Shown: positions 27,528-34,760 of the stretch, one piece after another | Numbering within the stretch: position 1 is the first letter of the stretch | How the letters are laid out: every line of letters starts with the position of its first letter | DNA from: VMDJ01 sp038146785 | GTDB lineage: Bacteria; Pseudomonadota; Gammaproteobacteria; Chromatiales; Chromatiaceae | Direction: 5' to 3' | DNA length: 64,000 nt | Assembly (NCBI GenBank): GCA_038146785.1 | Contig: JAYQSI010000017.1 | Coordinates: 186,001-250,000 of the forward strand | Notes under the pieces: generated by a model | Database searches by the model: none | What the model saw: the letters and a program-made list of their open reading frames with translations, nothing else | What the model was told of the DNA's origin: nothing | Made by a program: the position numbers and the translations under genes

Positions 27528-28922
27528 TTAACTAATACGATTCAGCCCGTACAACGCTGCCACGCGATAGGCTTCCGCCATGGTGGGGTAATTGAAGGTC
27601 GTCTCAGCAAAATACTTCACTGTATTCGCCTCTCCCTGTTGCGACATGATGGCCTGACCGATGTGCACAATTTCAGACGCCTGCGCACCAAAACAATGAA
27701 TACCCAACAGCTCTAGCGTATCGCGGTGGAACAACAGCTTTAGCATGCCGACCTTTCTGTTCTGGATTTGCGCACGAGAGAGATTCTTAAACTCAGCGCG
27801 CCCTACTTCGTAAGGAATGTTTTTCTCTGTGAGCTCCGCTTCAGTCATGCCAATCGAGCTGATCTCTGGGTTGGTGTAGATACCGTTAGGAACATCATCA
27901 ATCAGACGCCAATCAGACTTACCATTAGAAATAATCTGACCAACAAAGCGTCCTTGATCATAAGACGCACTGGCTAAGGCAGGCGGCCCCGCCACATCAC
28001 CCACTGCAAAGATATGTGGACACTTAGTTTGGAACTGCTCGTTCACATCAAACTGGCCACGTGAGTTAACCGTTAGATCAATAGCACCAAGATTGAGGTT
28101 TTCGGTGTTACCGCTTCGACCATTGGCCCAGAACAACAAATCCGATTGCACCTCTTTGCCTGATTTGAGCTTCAACGTGACCGAGCCAGGATGCTCCTCA
28201 ACCGAATCAAACTGTTCGTTATGCATGATCACCACGCCCTGATCACGTAAGTGATAGCTCAAGGCATCGGTAATCTCGTCATCTAAAAACGACAGCAGAC
28301 GATCTCGCGTATCAACCAAATTTACCTTTACATCGAGATTGGCAAAGATCGATGCATACTCACAACCAATAACACCGGCACCATAAATGGTGACGCGACG
28401 CGGTGTACGTTGCAGCTCTAGAACTGTGTCGCTATCGACAATACAAGGGTGATCAAAATTGACTTCCGGTGGACGGTAAGGACGTGAGCCTGTCGCGATG
28501 ATGATGTGCTCCGCTTTGAGTTCTAACTGCTCATCATCATGACCCTTTACACCCACCGTATGCTCATCGATGAAATAGCCTTCGCCGCTAAAGACTTCAA
28601 CATTGTTACGCGAATAAAAACGTTCGCGCATGGTGACGTGCTTTTCAATCACACGATTAGAGCTGCGCAATAGATCAGGCCATGAGATATCCATCCGATT
28701 GATGCATTTCTCAAACAATGGGTTTTGGCGGTATTCAGCCACCATTTGAATCGAGTGACGTAAGGCCTTACTGGGGATGGTGCCTTTATGCGTACAGTTA
28801 CCGCCAAGCTGAGGAAATGATTCGATAATTGCGACACGCTTATCCTGCTTAGCTAGCTGCATTGCTGCACCTTCACCACCAGGCCCTGATCCGATAACAA
28901 TCACATCAAAAGACTGTGCCAC
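27528..28922 (-). CDS. sthA: Soluble pyridine nucleotide transhydrogenase
   Basis: FAD enzyme that transfers hydride between NADPH and NAD. 464 aa, built like dihydrolipoamide dehydrogenase: FAD motif GSGPGGEGAA at 11-20, second nucleotide motif YGAGVIGCEYA, and AVGDVAGPPALASASYDQGR. The redox-active disulfide of the relatives is missing: GGNCTHKGT has only Cys43, the second Cys being Thr/Gly territory, which is the hallmark of SthA. Separate from ppsA by 143 bases. It may balance NADPH made by the malic enzyme. Confidence 0.94.
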   Translation of the reverse strand: MAQSFDVIVIGSGPGGEGAAMQLAKQDKRVAIIESFPQLGGNCTHKGTIPSKALRHSIQMVAEYRQNPLFEKCINRMDISWPDLLRSSNRVIEKHVTMRERFYSRNNVEVFSGEGYFIDEHTVGVKGHDDEQLELKAEHIIIATGSRPYRPPEVNFDHPCIVDSDTVLELQRTPRRVTIYGAGVIGCEYASIFANLDVKVNLVDTRDRLLSFLDDEITDALSYHLRDQGVVIMHNEQFDSVEEHPGSVTLKLKSGKEVQSDLLFWANGRSGNTENLNLGAIDLTVNSRGQFDVNEQFQTKCPHIFAVGDVAGPPALASASYDQGRFVGQIISNGKSDWRLIDDVPNGIYTNPEISSIGMTEAELTEKNIPYEVGRAEFKNLSRAQIQNRKVGMLKLLFHRDTLELLGIHCFGAQASEIVHIGQAIMSQQGEANTVKYFAETTFNYPTMAEAYRVAALYGLNRIS

Positions 28923-29013
28923 TTATTTCCCCCTGAAATAAAAAAGCGATAACTCATTTTTATCAGCCGTTACTATAGAGGCATCAGTAAGCAAGACAGT
29001 ATTTGCATCATCA

Positions 29014-29304
29014 ATGACGACCGACTTCTTTTCACCCGATATCCGCCTCGAAGAGCTGCAAATTGATGATCAAATCACCTTGAATGATCACTCAGAGCAC
29101 GAGATTGTCGACTTGATTGAACAGTGGGCAGCCAAGCATCCATCAGATCGAACCTTATTAATCCGTTTTGCACCCGCATCGGATGTCAGCAAAGGTCATT
29201 TCCCGATCGTCGCCAAAACGGCACTCGCACTTAAAAAAGCTAACACGCTCAAACACTGCATCCCCCTGCTCCAGCACTTCAGCTTTTATTTAGTTAAAGC
29301 CTAA
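29014..29304 (+). CDS. Small protein of unknown function upstream of lexA
   Basis: A 96-aa frame I do not recognise. It is acidic in the first half (SEHEIVDLIEQWAAKHPSDR) and has a moderately hydrophobic C-terminal third ending FSFYLVKA. There is no signal peptide. The ATG at 29014 has no clear ribosome site. It ends 25 bases before the lexA operator. In Pseudomonas the division inhibitor sulA lies beside lexA, but no SulA motif can be seen and I do not claim homology. Codon use looks like its neighbours. Confidence 0.55.
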   Translation: MTTDFFSPDIRLEELQIDDQITLNDHSEHEIVDLIEQWAAKHPSDRTLLIRFAPASDVSKGHFPIVAKTALALKKANTLKHCIPLLQHFSFYLVKA

Positions 29305-29328
29305 TTAAACGCTAGACGCGTTCTGTTT

Positions 29329-29349
29329 TTGTTCTATAATGTAGAACAA
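29329..29349 (+). promoter_or_regulatory. lexA promoter -10 inside a palindrome
   Basis: Arms TTGTTCTA (29329-29336) and TAGAACAA (29342-29349) are perfect inverted repeats with a five-base centre, and a consensus TATAAT (29335-29340) lies inside. A repressor here would cover the promoter. It overlaps the GAAC-N7-GAAC repeat described next. Confidence 0.75.
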
Positions 29350-29358
29350 ATTGAGAAC
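29344..29358 (+). promoter_or_regulatory. LexA box candidate GAAC-N7-GAAC
   Basis: GAAC (29344-29347), seven bases, GAAC (29355-29358); read on the other strand this is GTTC-N7-GTTC, the direct-repeat LexA box known from Alphaproteobacteria. It lies at the predicted lexA transcription start, suited to autorepression. No E. coli-type CTGT-N8-ACAG site was seen. Confidence 0.65.
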
Positions 29359-29378
29359 TCGATCCCATGGAGCACGCC

Positions 29379-30023
29379 ATGTCACAGCCGAAACTCACCC
29401 GCCGTCAGCAGGAAATCTACGATTACCTCAAAGACAATCTGCCGGATATGCCGCATCCACCAACACTGGATGAACTCTGTACAGCACTGGGTTTGAAGTC
29501 ACGTGGCTCTTTGCACAAACAACTGCATGCCTTGATCGAAGCCGGCCTGATCGAACCGATGAATAATTTACGCCGCGGTGTTCGTCTGACCTCAAGCGAA
29601 GACAGCACCGTTGAGCTTGAACCGAGCTTTGCAGCGAATGACGAAGATGAGCTGCCCTTTTACGGTCGTATCGCAGCGGGTCAACCGATCTCCGCTATCG
29701 CCGGCCACGAGACCATGTCTGTACCACCTGCACTTCGTTCATCAGGTCCATGTTATGTGCTTGAGGTAAAAGGTGACTCAATGATTGAGGAAGGCATCTT
29801 TGATGGCGACTGGGTTGTCATTGAACAACGCGTCACCGCACGCAATGGCGAAATTGTTGTCGCACTCGTTGATGATGAAGATGCAACGCTCAAACGCTTT
29901 GAGAAAAATGGTGCTGAAATCATCCTGCATCCTGCGAATAGCAGCATGTCGCCCATGCACTACCCCGCAGAGATGGTTCAAGTTCAAGGTGTTCTTGTCG
30001 GACAGATGCGTCGCTATCACTAA
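29379..30023 (+). CDS. lexA: SOS repressor LexA
   Basis: Repressor of the SOS genes that cleaves itself with RecA. 214 aa from the ATG at 29379, which has GGAG seven bases upstream; an ATG four codons earlier is less likely. The wing-helix domain is at 1-70. Cleavage site Ala100-Gly101 (RIAAGQPI), catalytic Ser134 (GDSM) and Lys172 (ATLKRF) are all present. The recognition helix KSRGSLHKQL (about 40-49) differs from the E. coli type (RSPNAAEEHL) and is closer to the alphaproteobacterial KSRSGIHRL type, which agrees with the operator found. Convergent with cmoB, overlapping by a few bases. Confidence 0.96.
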   Translation: MSQPKLTRRQQEIYDYLKDNLPDMPHPPTLDELCTALGLKSRGSLHKQLHALIEAGLIEPMNNLRRGVRLTSSEDSTVELEPSFAANDEDELPFYGRIAAGQPISAIAGHETMSVPPALRSSGPCYVLEVKGDSMIEEGIFDGDWVVIEQRVTARNGEIVVALVDDEDATLKRFEKNGAEIILHPANSSMSPMHYPAEMVQVQGVLVGQMRRYH

Positions 30024-31003
30024 GCCGTTGCAATCATGACGGCGCGCATGGGTGATGGATAGCCTTCCACTGTTTTAAGTGGATCATTTGGATCAAGAAA
30101 GTCACTGAGCGAATCAAACGACATCCATTCTGTGGAGCGCTGCTCATCGGTCGTCGTAATATTTACGTCAACGCAGCGAACATCTGAGAAGCCTACGCGC
30201 TGCATATATAACGTTAATTGCTCAACACTCGGGATAAACCAAACATTTCGCATTTGCGCATAACGATCTTCAGGGATCAAACAGGCTTGCGCATCCCCTT
30301 CAATTACCAACGTCTCTAAGACAAGCTCGCCGCCCGGCTTTAAGGTTTTCTTAAGCGATTGTAAAAAGTCGATAGGTGATCGACGGTGATACAAAACACC
30401 CATTGAAAAAACCGTATCAAAAGACTCAAGTCCATCCGGCACCGCTTCAAAGCCGACCGGAATCATCAGGGTATTGTTTGCGAGGTCAGCGCGACCTGCA
30501 TCAGCAATCAGTTTTTTGACGGCATGGAACTGCACGGTAAATAAAGGACTGGGATCAATACCCACAACAAGCGCTGGATCTTCTTGGCGCATTCGCCAAC
30601 AGTGATAACCATTACCACAACCCACATCCAAGACTTTGCGATGCTTTAGCGATTGAATGTGCGGTAAGACGCGATCCCACTTCCAATCAGAACGCCATTC
30701 TGTATCGATAGTCGTATCACCCAATTGAAATGGCCCTTTACGCCAAGGGCGTAAGCCTTCTAAAGCTGATTGAAGCTTCGATTGCTCTTCAGCTGAAAGC
30801 TTGGCATTGACTGTAATTGGACCTACAGACAGATCAACATCACCAGATTGAATAACGGGTAACCCATCAAGCGCCGACTGCCATCGAGCCAAATCGCCAT
30901 GTGGATTCTCTTGCTGATACGTAAGAATTGGCGCTAAGTGATCTGCCCACTGATTCAGCTCATGCTCGCGCAGCACGGCAAGTGTGTTTTCAATATCGAT
31001 CAC
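30020..31003 (-). CDS. cmoB: tRNA U34 carboxymethyltransferase CmoB
   Basis: Transfers a carboxymethyl group from carboxy-SAM to 5-hydroxyuridine at tRNA position 34, giving cmo5U. 327 aa. The class I methyltransferase motif VLDVGCGNGYHCWRM is near residue 125, with GIDPSPLF following and the family stretch FDTVFSMGVLYHRRSP. Its start overlaps the cmoA stop by four bases. The pair forms an operon with the SET-domain gene. Confidence 0.96.
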   Translation of the reverse strand: MIDIENTLAVLREHELNQWADHLAPILTYQQENPHGDLARWQSALDGLPVIQSGDVDLSVGPITVNAKLSAEEQSKLQSALEGLRPWRKGPFQLGDTTIDTEWRSDWKWDRVLPHIQSLKHRKVLDVGCGNGYHCWRMRQEDPALVVGIDPSPLFTVQFHAVKKLIADAGRADLANNTLMIPVGFEAVPDGLESFDTVFSMGVLYHRRSPIDFLQSLKKTLKPGGELVLETLVIEGDAQACLIPEDRYAQMRNVWFIPSVEQLTLYMQRVGFSDVRCVDVNITTTDEQRSTEWMSFDSLSDFLDPNDPLKTVEGYPSPMRAVMIATA

Positions 31004-31734
31004 ACGCGCGCAACCATAGAAACGAAGTTAAAACATTGGAACCAACAATCTACCGACGTAAAGCCAACATCTTTTAGACGCTGCGTATGGGTACTCAGCT
31101 TTTCAGGCAATAAAACATTTTCCAGCGCAGAACGTTTTTGACTGACTTCCAACTCTGAATAACCTTGAGATCGCTTAAAGGCGTGATGCATTTCAATTAA
31201 ACGCTCATCTTCTTCCGGTGTTTCAGCCTGAATTTTTTCAGACAGAATCAAGATGCCGCCAGGCTGTAAGCCTTTCGCGATTTTCCCAAGTAGCTCTGCA
31301 CGTTCTTCGCGTGGCAAAAATTGCAGTGTGAAATTAAGCACCACTAACGACGCATTCTGGATATCGACTTCGCGAATATCACCAAGTTCAAACTGAATGC
31401 GGCTAGCATTTAGGGATGAGTTGGCTGTGGCTTTGTCCAACATCGCTTGTGAATTATCTACCGCGATGATGCGACAGTCCTTATCACCCAAGCCATTGGC
31501 CATAGCATTAGCTGAAGCACCCAAGGAACAACCCAAGTCATAAAGATGCGTATTTGGTTGAGCATGCAACTCGGTCAAGATAGCGATCATGTTGATGATA
31601 GCGGCATAGCCAGGCACCGAGCGCTGGATCATGTCTGGAAAGACATTAGCGACCGACGCATCAAAAACAAAATCACCTAGCGTAGGCTGAGGTGATTGGT
31701 AGATGGTGTCGGTTTTATTTGATGAATCAGTCAA
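31000..31734 (-). CDS. cmoA: Carboxy-SAM synthase CmoA
   Basis: Makes carboxy-S-adenosylmethionine from SAM and prephenate for CmoB. Motifs: YDLGCSLGASANAMAN (SAM binding), AVDNSQAML, and LNFTLQFLPREER. The frame is open to 31818, but the CmoA family begins near TDTIYQSPQPTLGDFVFD, so I place the start at TTG 31734 (244 aa, usual length). This overlaps the stop of the SET gene by eight bases and suggests translational coupling. An ATG at 31770 is the alternative. Confidence 0.93.
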   Translation of the reverse strand: MTDSSNKTDTIYQSPQPTLGDFVFDASVANVFPDMIQRSVPGYAAIINMIAILTELHAQPNTHLYDLGCSLGASANAMANGLGDKDCRIIAVDNSQAMLDKATANSSLNASRIQFELGDIREVDIQNASLVVLNFTLQFLPREERAELLGKIAKGLQPGGILILSEKIQAETPEEDERLIEMHHAFKRSQGYSELEVSQKRSALENVLLPEKLSTHTQRLKDVGFTSVDCWFQCFNFVSMVARV

Positions 31735-32077
31735 ACTCAGACTCTTGATAATCAAAGGTGAGCTCTTCATCTTTTTTAATGTTGCGGCGAGCGTAAAGAT
31801 CAAATTCCTCGAACTCACAATTACCGGGCACCGAATGATTCAAAAAGCGCAACAGGTTACGCCCAGATCTACCCACTGCTGATTCTTCTGTCTCACCCTC
31901 GTATACCCATAACACGTACATGCCGTTACGCTTGGCCTCAGGTCCCCAGTAGGTACCAATGTACTCACCTTTCTTGATGGCTTTTTTGGCAAATAAACCG
32001 GTGCCATGAATGGCGGACTTTTTTGAATAAACCCAATCTGTTAATTGAGAATTTAAAACGCGGGCTAGATGAGACAT
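31727..32077 (-). CDS. SET domain protein lysine methyltransferase-like
   Basis: A compact 116-aa SET domain. Visible motifs: SAIHGTGLFAKKAIKKGEYIG (SET start, residues ~20-40), GRNLLRFLNHS (NHS SAM-binding motif, ~73-83) and EELTFDY near the C terminus (catalytic Tyr region). The post-SET cysteines of eukaryotic enzymes are absent. Bacterial stand-alone SET proteins are rarely characterised; protein lysine methylation is expected, target unknown. The first gene before cmoA-cmoB, overlapping cmoA; ribosomal or tRNA-linked substrates are a guess from context. Confidence 0.85.
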   Translation of the reverse strand: MSHLARVLNSQLTDWVYSKKSAIHGTGLFAKKAIKKGEYIGTYWGPEAKRNGMYVLWVYEGETEESAVGRSGRNLLRFLNHSVPGNCEFEEFDLYARRNIKKDEELTFDYQESEFD

Positions 32078-32138
32078 TCAGCTCTCCTAAAAATCTTAGG
32101 GGGGAAGTATACGGAGAGTGAGTAAGAGTTAAAGGTGA

Positions 32139-32342
32139 TTAAGAAACGGAACAAGTGCCTTCGTAGACTGACATAACCGATTTAAGTTCGACTAAGACCG
32201 CTGCTCGCTGGCCTTCATCAAGACCTTCTGCCTCAGGAATTGCTCGACCTGCTTCGAGTGCTTCGATATCACTCCATACCGAGCTACAACCTTTTTGACA
32301 GACTTGCTCGATACAATGATCAACTGAATGTGTTTGCGCCAT
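32139..32342 (-). CDS. Small cysteine-containing protein of unknown function
   Basis: A 67-aa frame with four cysteines: Cys10, Cys15, Cys19 and Cys65. It is predicted to be mostly helical and acidic, with ALEAGRAIPEAEGLDEGQRAAVLVELKSVM in the middle (residues ~29-58, two helices). No signal peptide or membrane segment. The start is ATG at 32342. The first three cysteines might bind a metal. I recognise no family; coding is supported by normal codon use and a plausible fold. It lies 61 bases before the SET gene start, same strand. Confidence 0.6.
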   Translation of the reverse strand: MAQTHSVDHCIEQVCQKGCSSVWSDIEALEAGRAIPEAEGLDEGQRAAVLVELKSVMSVYEGTCSVS

Positions 32343-32467
32343 ATTCCCGATACCTAATCGTTAACGGATCTGTGTTTAGCCAAACTTCGGCAGATATTCA
32401 TATTAGCTTACCCTAATATTGATTTGATTTCATCCCTTTCCTTCAGTCTGCATGTTCAGTGCAAATT

Positions 32468-32507
32468 GTTCTTGCTTTGTTCTCTTAAATAACTATAATA
32501 GAGAACA
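32468..32507 (+). promoter_or_regulatory. SOS-type operator and promoter of the 54-aa membrane peptide gene
   Basis: GTTC (32468-32471), seven bases, GTTC (32479-32482) is the same direct repeat as at lexA. In addition TGTTCTCT (32478-32485) and AGAGAACA (32500-32507) are perfect inverted repeats around a consensus TATAAT (32494-32499); TTGCTT (32472-32477) is the likely -35 with a 16-base spacer. The promoter core thus lies entirely under the repeats. Confidence 0.65.
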
Positions 32508-32535
32508 TAAAGAAAACATTGAAGAGGAGAATTCA

Positions 32536-32700
32536 ATGAATACAACAACTTACGTAATGCGTGACCAGGTGAAAAATGTTGTCCCACTGATGATGACACT
32601 TGATCCTAAAGGCGAAAATAAGCCCAATCGCATGACTGAGCTAGCCACCGTAGCCTGCCTGGCGATCGGCTATCTCACCATTATGACACTCGTTGCCTGA
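32536..32700 (+). CDS. 54-residue membrane peptide, possibly SOS-induced
   Basis: The ATG at 32536 follows GAGGAGA by six bases, a very strong ribosome site. The 54-aa peptide has a polar N-terminal part (residues 1-33, basic and acidic) and one hydrophobic segment at about 36-54 (TVACLAIGYLTIMTLVA at the end), so an inner membrane single-span peptide is predicted. No known family recognised. The promoter carries the repeat also found at lexA, so SOS control is proposed. Damage-induced small membrane peptides in other bacteria include TisB-type toxins and division inhibitors; no sequence likeness to them is claimed. Confidence 0.65.
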   Translation: MNTTTYVMRDQVKNVVPLMMTLDPKGENKPNRMTELATVACLAIGYLTIMTLVA

Positions 32701-32713
32701 ACTCCCGCGAACT

Positions 32714-32772
32714 GACCGCTGGAGAGCGGTCTTGGACGAAATCCAACAACGCTAACCGTGGCGTTGTTGGAT
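32714..32772 (+). other. Two stem-loops between the membrane peptide gene and the MotA/ExbB-like cassette
   Basis: First stem GACCGCT (32714-32720) / AGCGGTC (32725-32731) with a four-base loop. Second stem ATCCAACAACGC (32741-32752) / GCGTTGTTGGAT (32761-32772), 12 perfect base pairs with an eight-base loop. Neither has a clear U tract. They may end the upstream transcript or shape the leader of the cassette. Confidence 0.6.
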
Positions 32773-32791
32773 ATCCCCTTCTCGTTATACT
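32764..32791 (+). promoter_or_regulatory. Possible promoter of the MotA/ExbB-like cassette
   Basis: TTGTTG (32764-32769), 16 bases, TATACT (32786-32791). The -10 is good, the -35 weak; the -35 lies in the distal arm of the second stem-loop. Confidence 0.4.
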
Positions 32792-32827
32792 CCTCAAAAT
32801 AATAAAAAATCACTGAGGAGGCTGGGC

Positions 32828-33568
32828 ATGCAATCGGATGCCTTTAGTACATTTAATCGCTGGCTGCTGTTTATTGGCGTCCTTATCGCAGGACTCGCCC
32901 TAGCGCATCATTACGATCTGATACGTACACTTATCCAAAGCGATGCCAGCTATCTCTCTGTCGCTATTCTTGCCTTTTTCTTCGCTGCCACGCTGCATGT
33001 TGGATGGCTTTCCTGGCAATTAGGCAAAGAGGTCAATAAAACCGCCCAGCTCACACAGTCTGCTCGTCAGAGTGATTCATTATTTGAATCAGCCAAGGGA
33101 CAGGTACATTTTGCTAACGACTCTACAGAGCCATCTGTCGCAAAAGAACACATCACCCTGCTCGCTGAAAAAGTTATCACCTGTGGCGCCCTAACAGGTC
33201 ATGAAGCCCTTCTGGATCGTTTGGATAATAAACTCCGCCGAGGACATGAAACCGGCTGGTTCATCGCTGATCTCTTAGTCCGCTTAGGTCTTCTTGGAAC
33301 CGTGATTGGCTTTATCTTGATGCTGGGTTCTTTATCCACTGTCAGCAGTATCGATCTCCAAGCGCTTCAGCAATTACTCACACGCATGACAGAAGGTATG
33401 CAGATCGCGCTTTACACCACGCTATCAGGTTTAACTGCCGGCATTCTGCTGAGCTTTCAGTATCAATTGCTCGACCAAGGCGCCAATCGCCTTCTTGCTG
33501 ACATTATCGAGTTATCCGAGGTTCACGTCCTTCGTCACTTAAAAGCCTTGCGTGAGATCAATCAGTGA
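32828..33568 (+). CDS. MotA/TolQ/ExbB family proton-channel subunit
   Basis: 246 aa, inner membrane. Four hydrophobic segments: residues ~12-28, 42-62, 146-168 and 191-213, with a cytoplasmic stretch of ~80 residues between the second and third, the TolQ/ExbB layout with an extra N-terminal helix. The channel motif LGLLGTVIGFILML (153-166) and EGMQIALYTTLSGLTAGIL (189-207) are typical of this family. TGAGGAGG precedes the ATG. It is the first of three overlapping genes and is not beside tonB, tolA or flagellar genes, so it belongs to a different, unassigned energised system. Confidence 0.85.
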   Translation: MQSDAFSTFNRWLLFIGVLIAGLALAHHYDLIRTLIQSDASYLSVAILAFFFAATLHVGWLSWQLGKEVNKTAQLTQSARQSDSLFESAKGQVHFANDSTEPSVAKEHITLLAEKVITCGALTGHEALLDRLDNKLRRGHETGWFIADLLVRLGLLGTVIGFILMLGSLSTVSSIDLQALQQLLTRMTEGMQIALYTTLSGLTAGILLSFQYQLLDQGANRLLADIIELSEVHVLRHLKALREINQ

Positions 33569-34209
33569 GACGCAGTCGTTTTATCCAACGCCGCATAGGA
33601 TCAGATCCGTTTGTTGATCTGCTCTTTAATGCGCTATTGGGTTTTACCTTTCTGTTTTTGATTGCCCTGATGTTTATCAACCCACAGGCACGCAAAGGTC
33701 GTATTGACCTAAAAGCGGAATACATCATTTCTGTCACTTGGCCCGACCAACTCGCGGATGATATTGATCTATGGGTTCAAGACCCGCTTGGTGAGACAGC
33801 GTCCTACTTGCGCAAAGATGCCGGCTGGCTGCACCTTGATCGTGATGATCGTGGTGAGATCAATGACACCATCATCGTCGATGGTAAGCAGGTGATTTAT
33901 CCAATTAACCAAGAAGTGGTCACTATTCGCGGCATCATCAGCGGTGAGTACACAGTTAATCTTTATTACTACACGCAAAAATCACAGCAGCCATTTGAAG
34001 CATTAGTCAAAGTGGAGCGTGTTAATCCAACACTGCAAACGGCTTTTGTCAAAAAGGTCGTCATGGCGAAACAAGACCAGGAAACAACCGTTGTCCGTTT
34101 CTCTTTAGATCAACAAGGCAATCTCAGTGATGTGAACGACCTACCCGTCACACTTACGCCTTATAACTTAGAACCGAATTACGACAACCTAGAGAATCCC
34201 TATGGATAA
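33565..34209 (+). CDS. ExbD/TolR-like subunit with an unusual periplasmic domain
   Basis: 214 aa, GTG start overlapping the previous stop by four bases. The N-terminal basic stretch is followed by one membrane helix (residues ~16-38) beginning PFVDLL: Asp18 sits where ExbD/TolR have their proton-carrying Asp (PFIDVML in ExbD). After the helix, in place of the usual TolR/ExbD fold, is a beta-rich domain with VTWP (57-60), DDIDLWVQDP (65-74) and HLDRDDRGEIND (90-101), resembling the Asp-rich YfaP/DUF2135 type. The assignment as the B subunit of a stator is inference from these features and the neighbour. Confidence 0.75.
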   Translation: MRRSRFIQRRIGSDPFVDLLFNALLGFTFLFLIALMFINPQARKGRIDLKAEYIISVTWPDQLADDIDLWVQDPLGETASYLRKDAGWLHLDRDDRGEINDTIIVDGKQVIYPINQEVVTIRGIISGEYTVNLYYYTQKSQQPFEALVKVERVNPTLQTAFVKKVVMAKQDQETTVVRFSLDQQGNLSDVNDLPVTLTPYNLEPNYDNLENPYG

Positions 34210-34705
34210 GCTGTGGCTCATATTACAAATCAGTTTATATGTCGTGCCGCTGGTGCTTATTGGTTTGTGGCTAAGCAAAAGCAACCTTACTCAGCGCAGT
34301 AAGACCTTTTTACTGATCGCCTTACCACTGTTGTATGTCGCGCATTACGTTTCCACAAACGCTTTAACGGGATGGCCAAGCACATCCAGCATGCCAGAAG
34401 ACTTCACGCTGATTAGTCATCACATTGATGAACCTGACAAACAGAAAGGTGACGAAGGTCGCATCTATCTATGGATCAACCAAGATGACAATCTTGTGCC
34501 GCGCAGTTTTGAGCTTGCTTACGATAAAGAACTGCACCAAAAACTTGTCGACACCAAATCTATTCGTACCGATGGCCAACAAGTCCAAGGCCGCCAAACG
34601 GCAACATCTAGCTCTTCAACGAATAAATCGACTGGTAACGCCACTCTGTCTTTCTCAGAAAAGAAAAAGAAAGCGCCACCCGCTAAAGCCTCATCTGATC
34701 GATAG
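34202..34705 (+). CDS. Membrane protein of unknown function, third gene of the cassette
   Basis: 167 aa, start overlapping the previous stop by eight bases. Two hydrophobic helices at residues ~4-25 and 35-52, then a soluble part with DEGRIYLWINQDD (84-96) and PRSFELAYDKELHQKL (100-115), and a Ser/Thr/Lys-rich low-complexity tail (134-167). No known family recognised. It is translated together with the two channel subunits and is probably part of the same membrane complex. Confidence 0.7.
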   Translation: MDKLWLILQISLYVVPLVLIGLWLSKSNLTQRSKTFLLIALPLLYVAHYVSTNALTGWPSTSSMPEDFTLISHHIDEPDKQKGDEGRIYLWINQDDNLVPRSFELAYDKELHQKLVDTKSIRTDGQQVQGRQTATSSSSTNKSTGNATLSFSEKKKKAPPAKASSDR

Positions 34706-34708
34706 GCA

Positions 34709-34732
34709 CAAAAAAGCCGACTTACGTCGGCT
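34709..34732 (-). terminator. Terminator of the rpsA-ihfB transcript
   Basis: Stem AGCCGAC (34715-34721) / GTCGGCT (34726-34732), loop of four; on the minus strand it is followed by six T. It lies 29 bases past the ihfB stop and four bases from the stop of the facing cassette, which it may also serve. Confidence 0.85.
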
Positions 34733-34760
34733 AATTTGCTGAACATCATCTTATGGACGC

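Noticed and set aside
34540..34560. TTGTCGACA resembling the GntR operator
   Set aside because: Lies inside the third cassette gene, is not a full palindrome and is far from a promoter.
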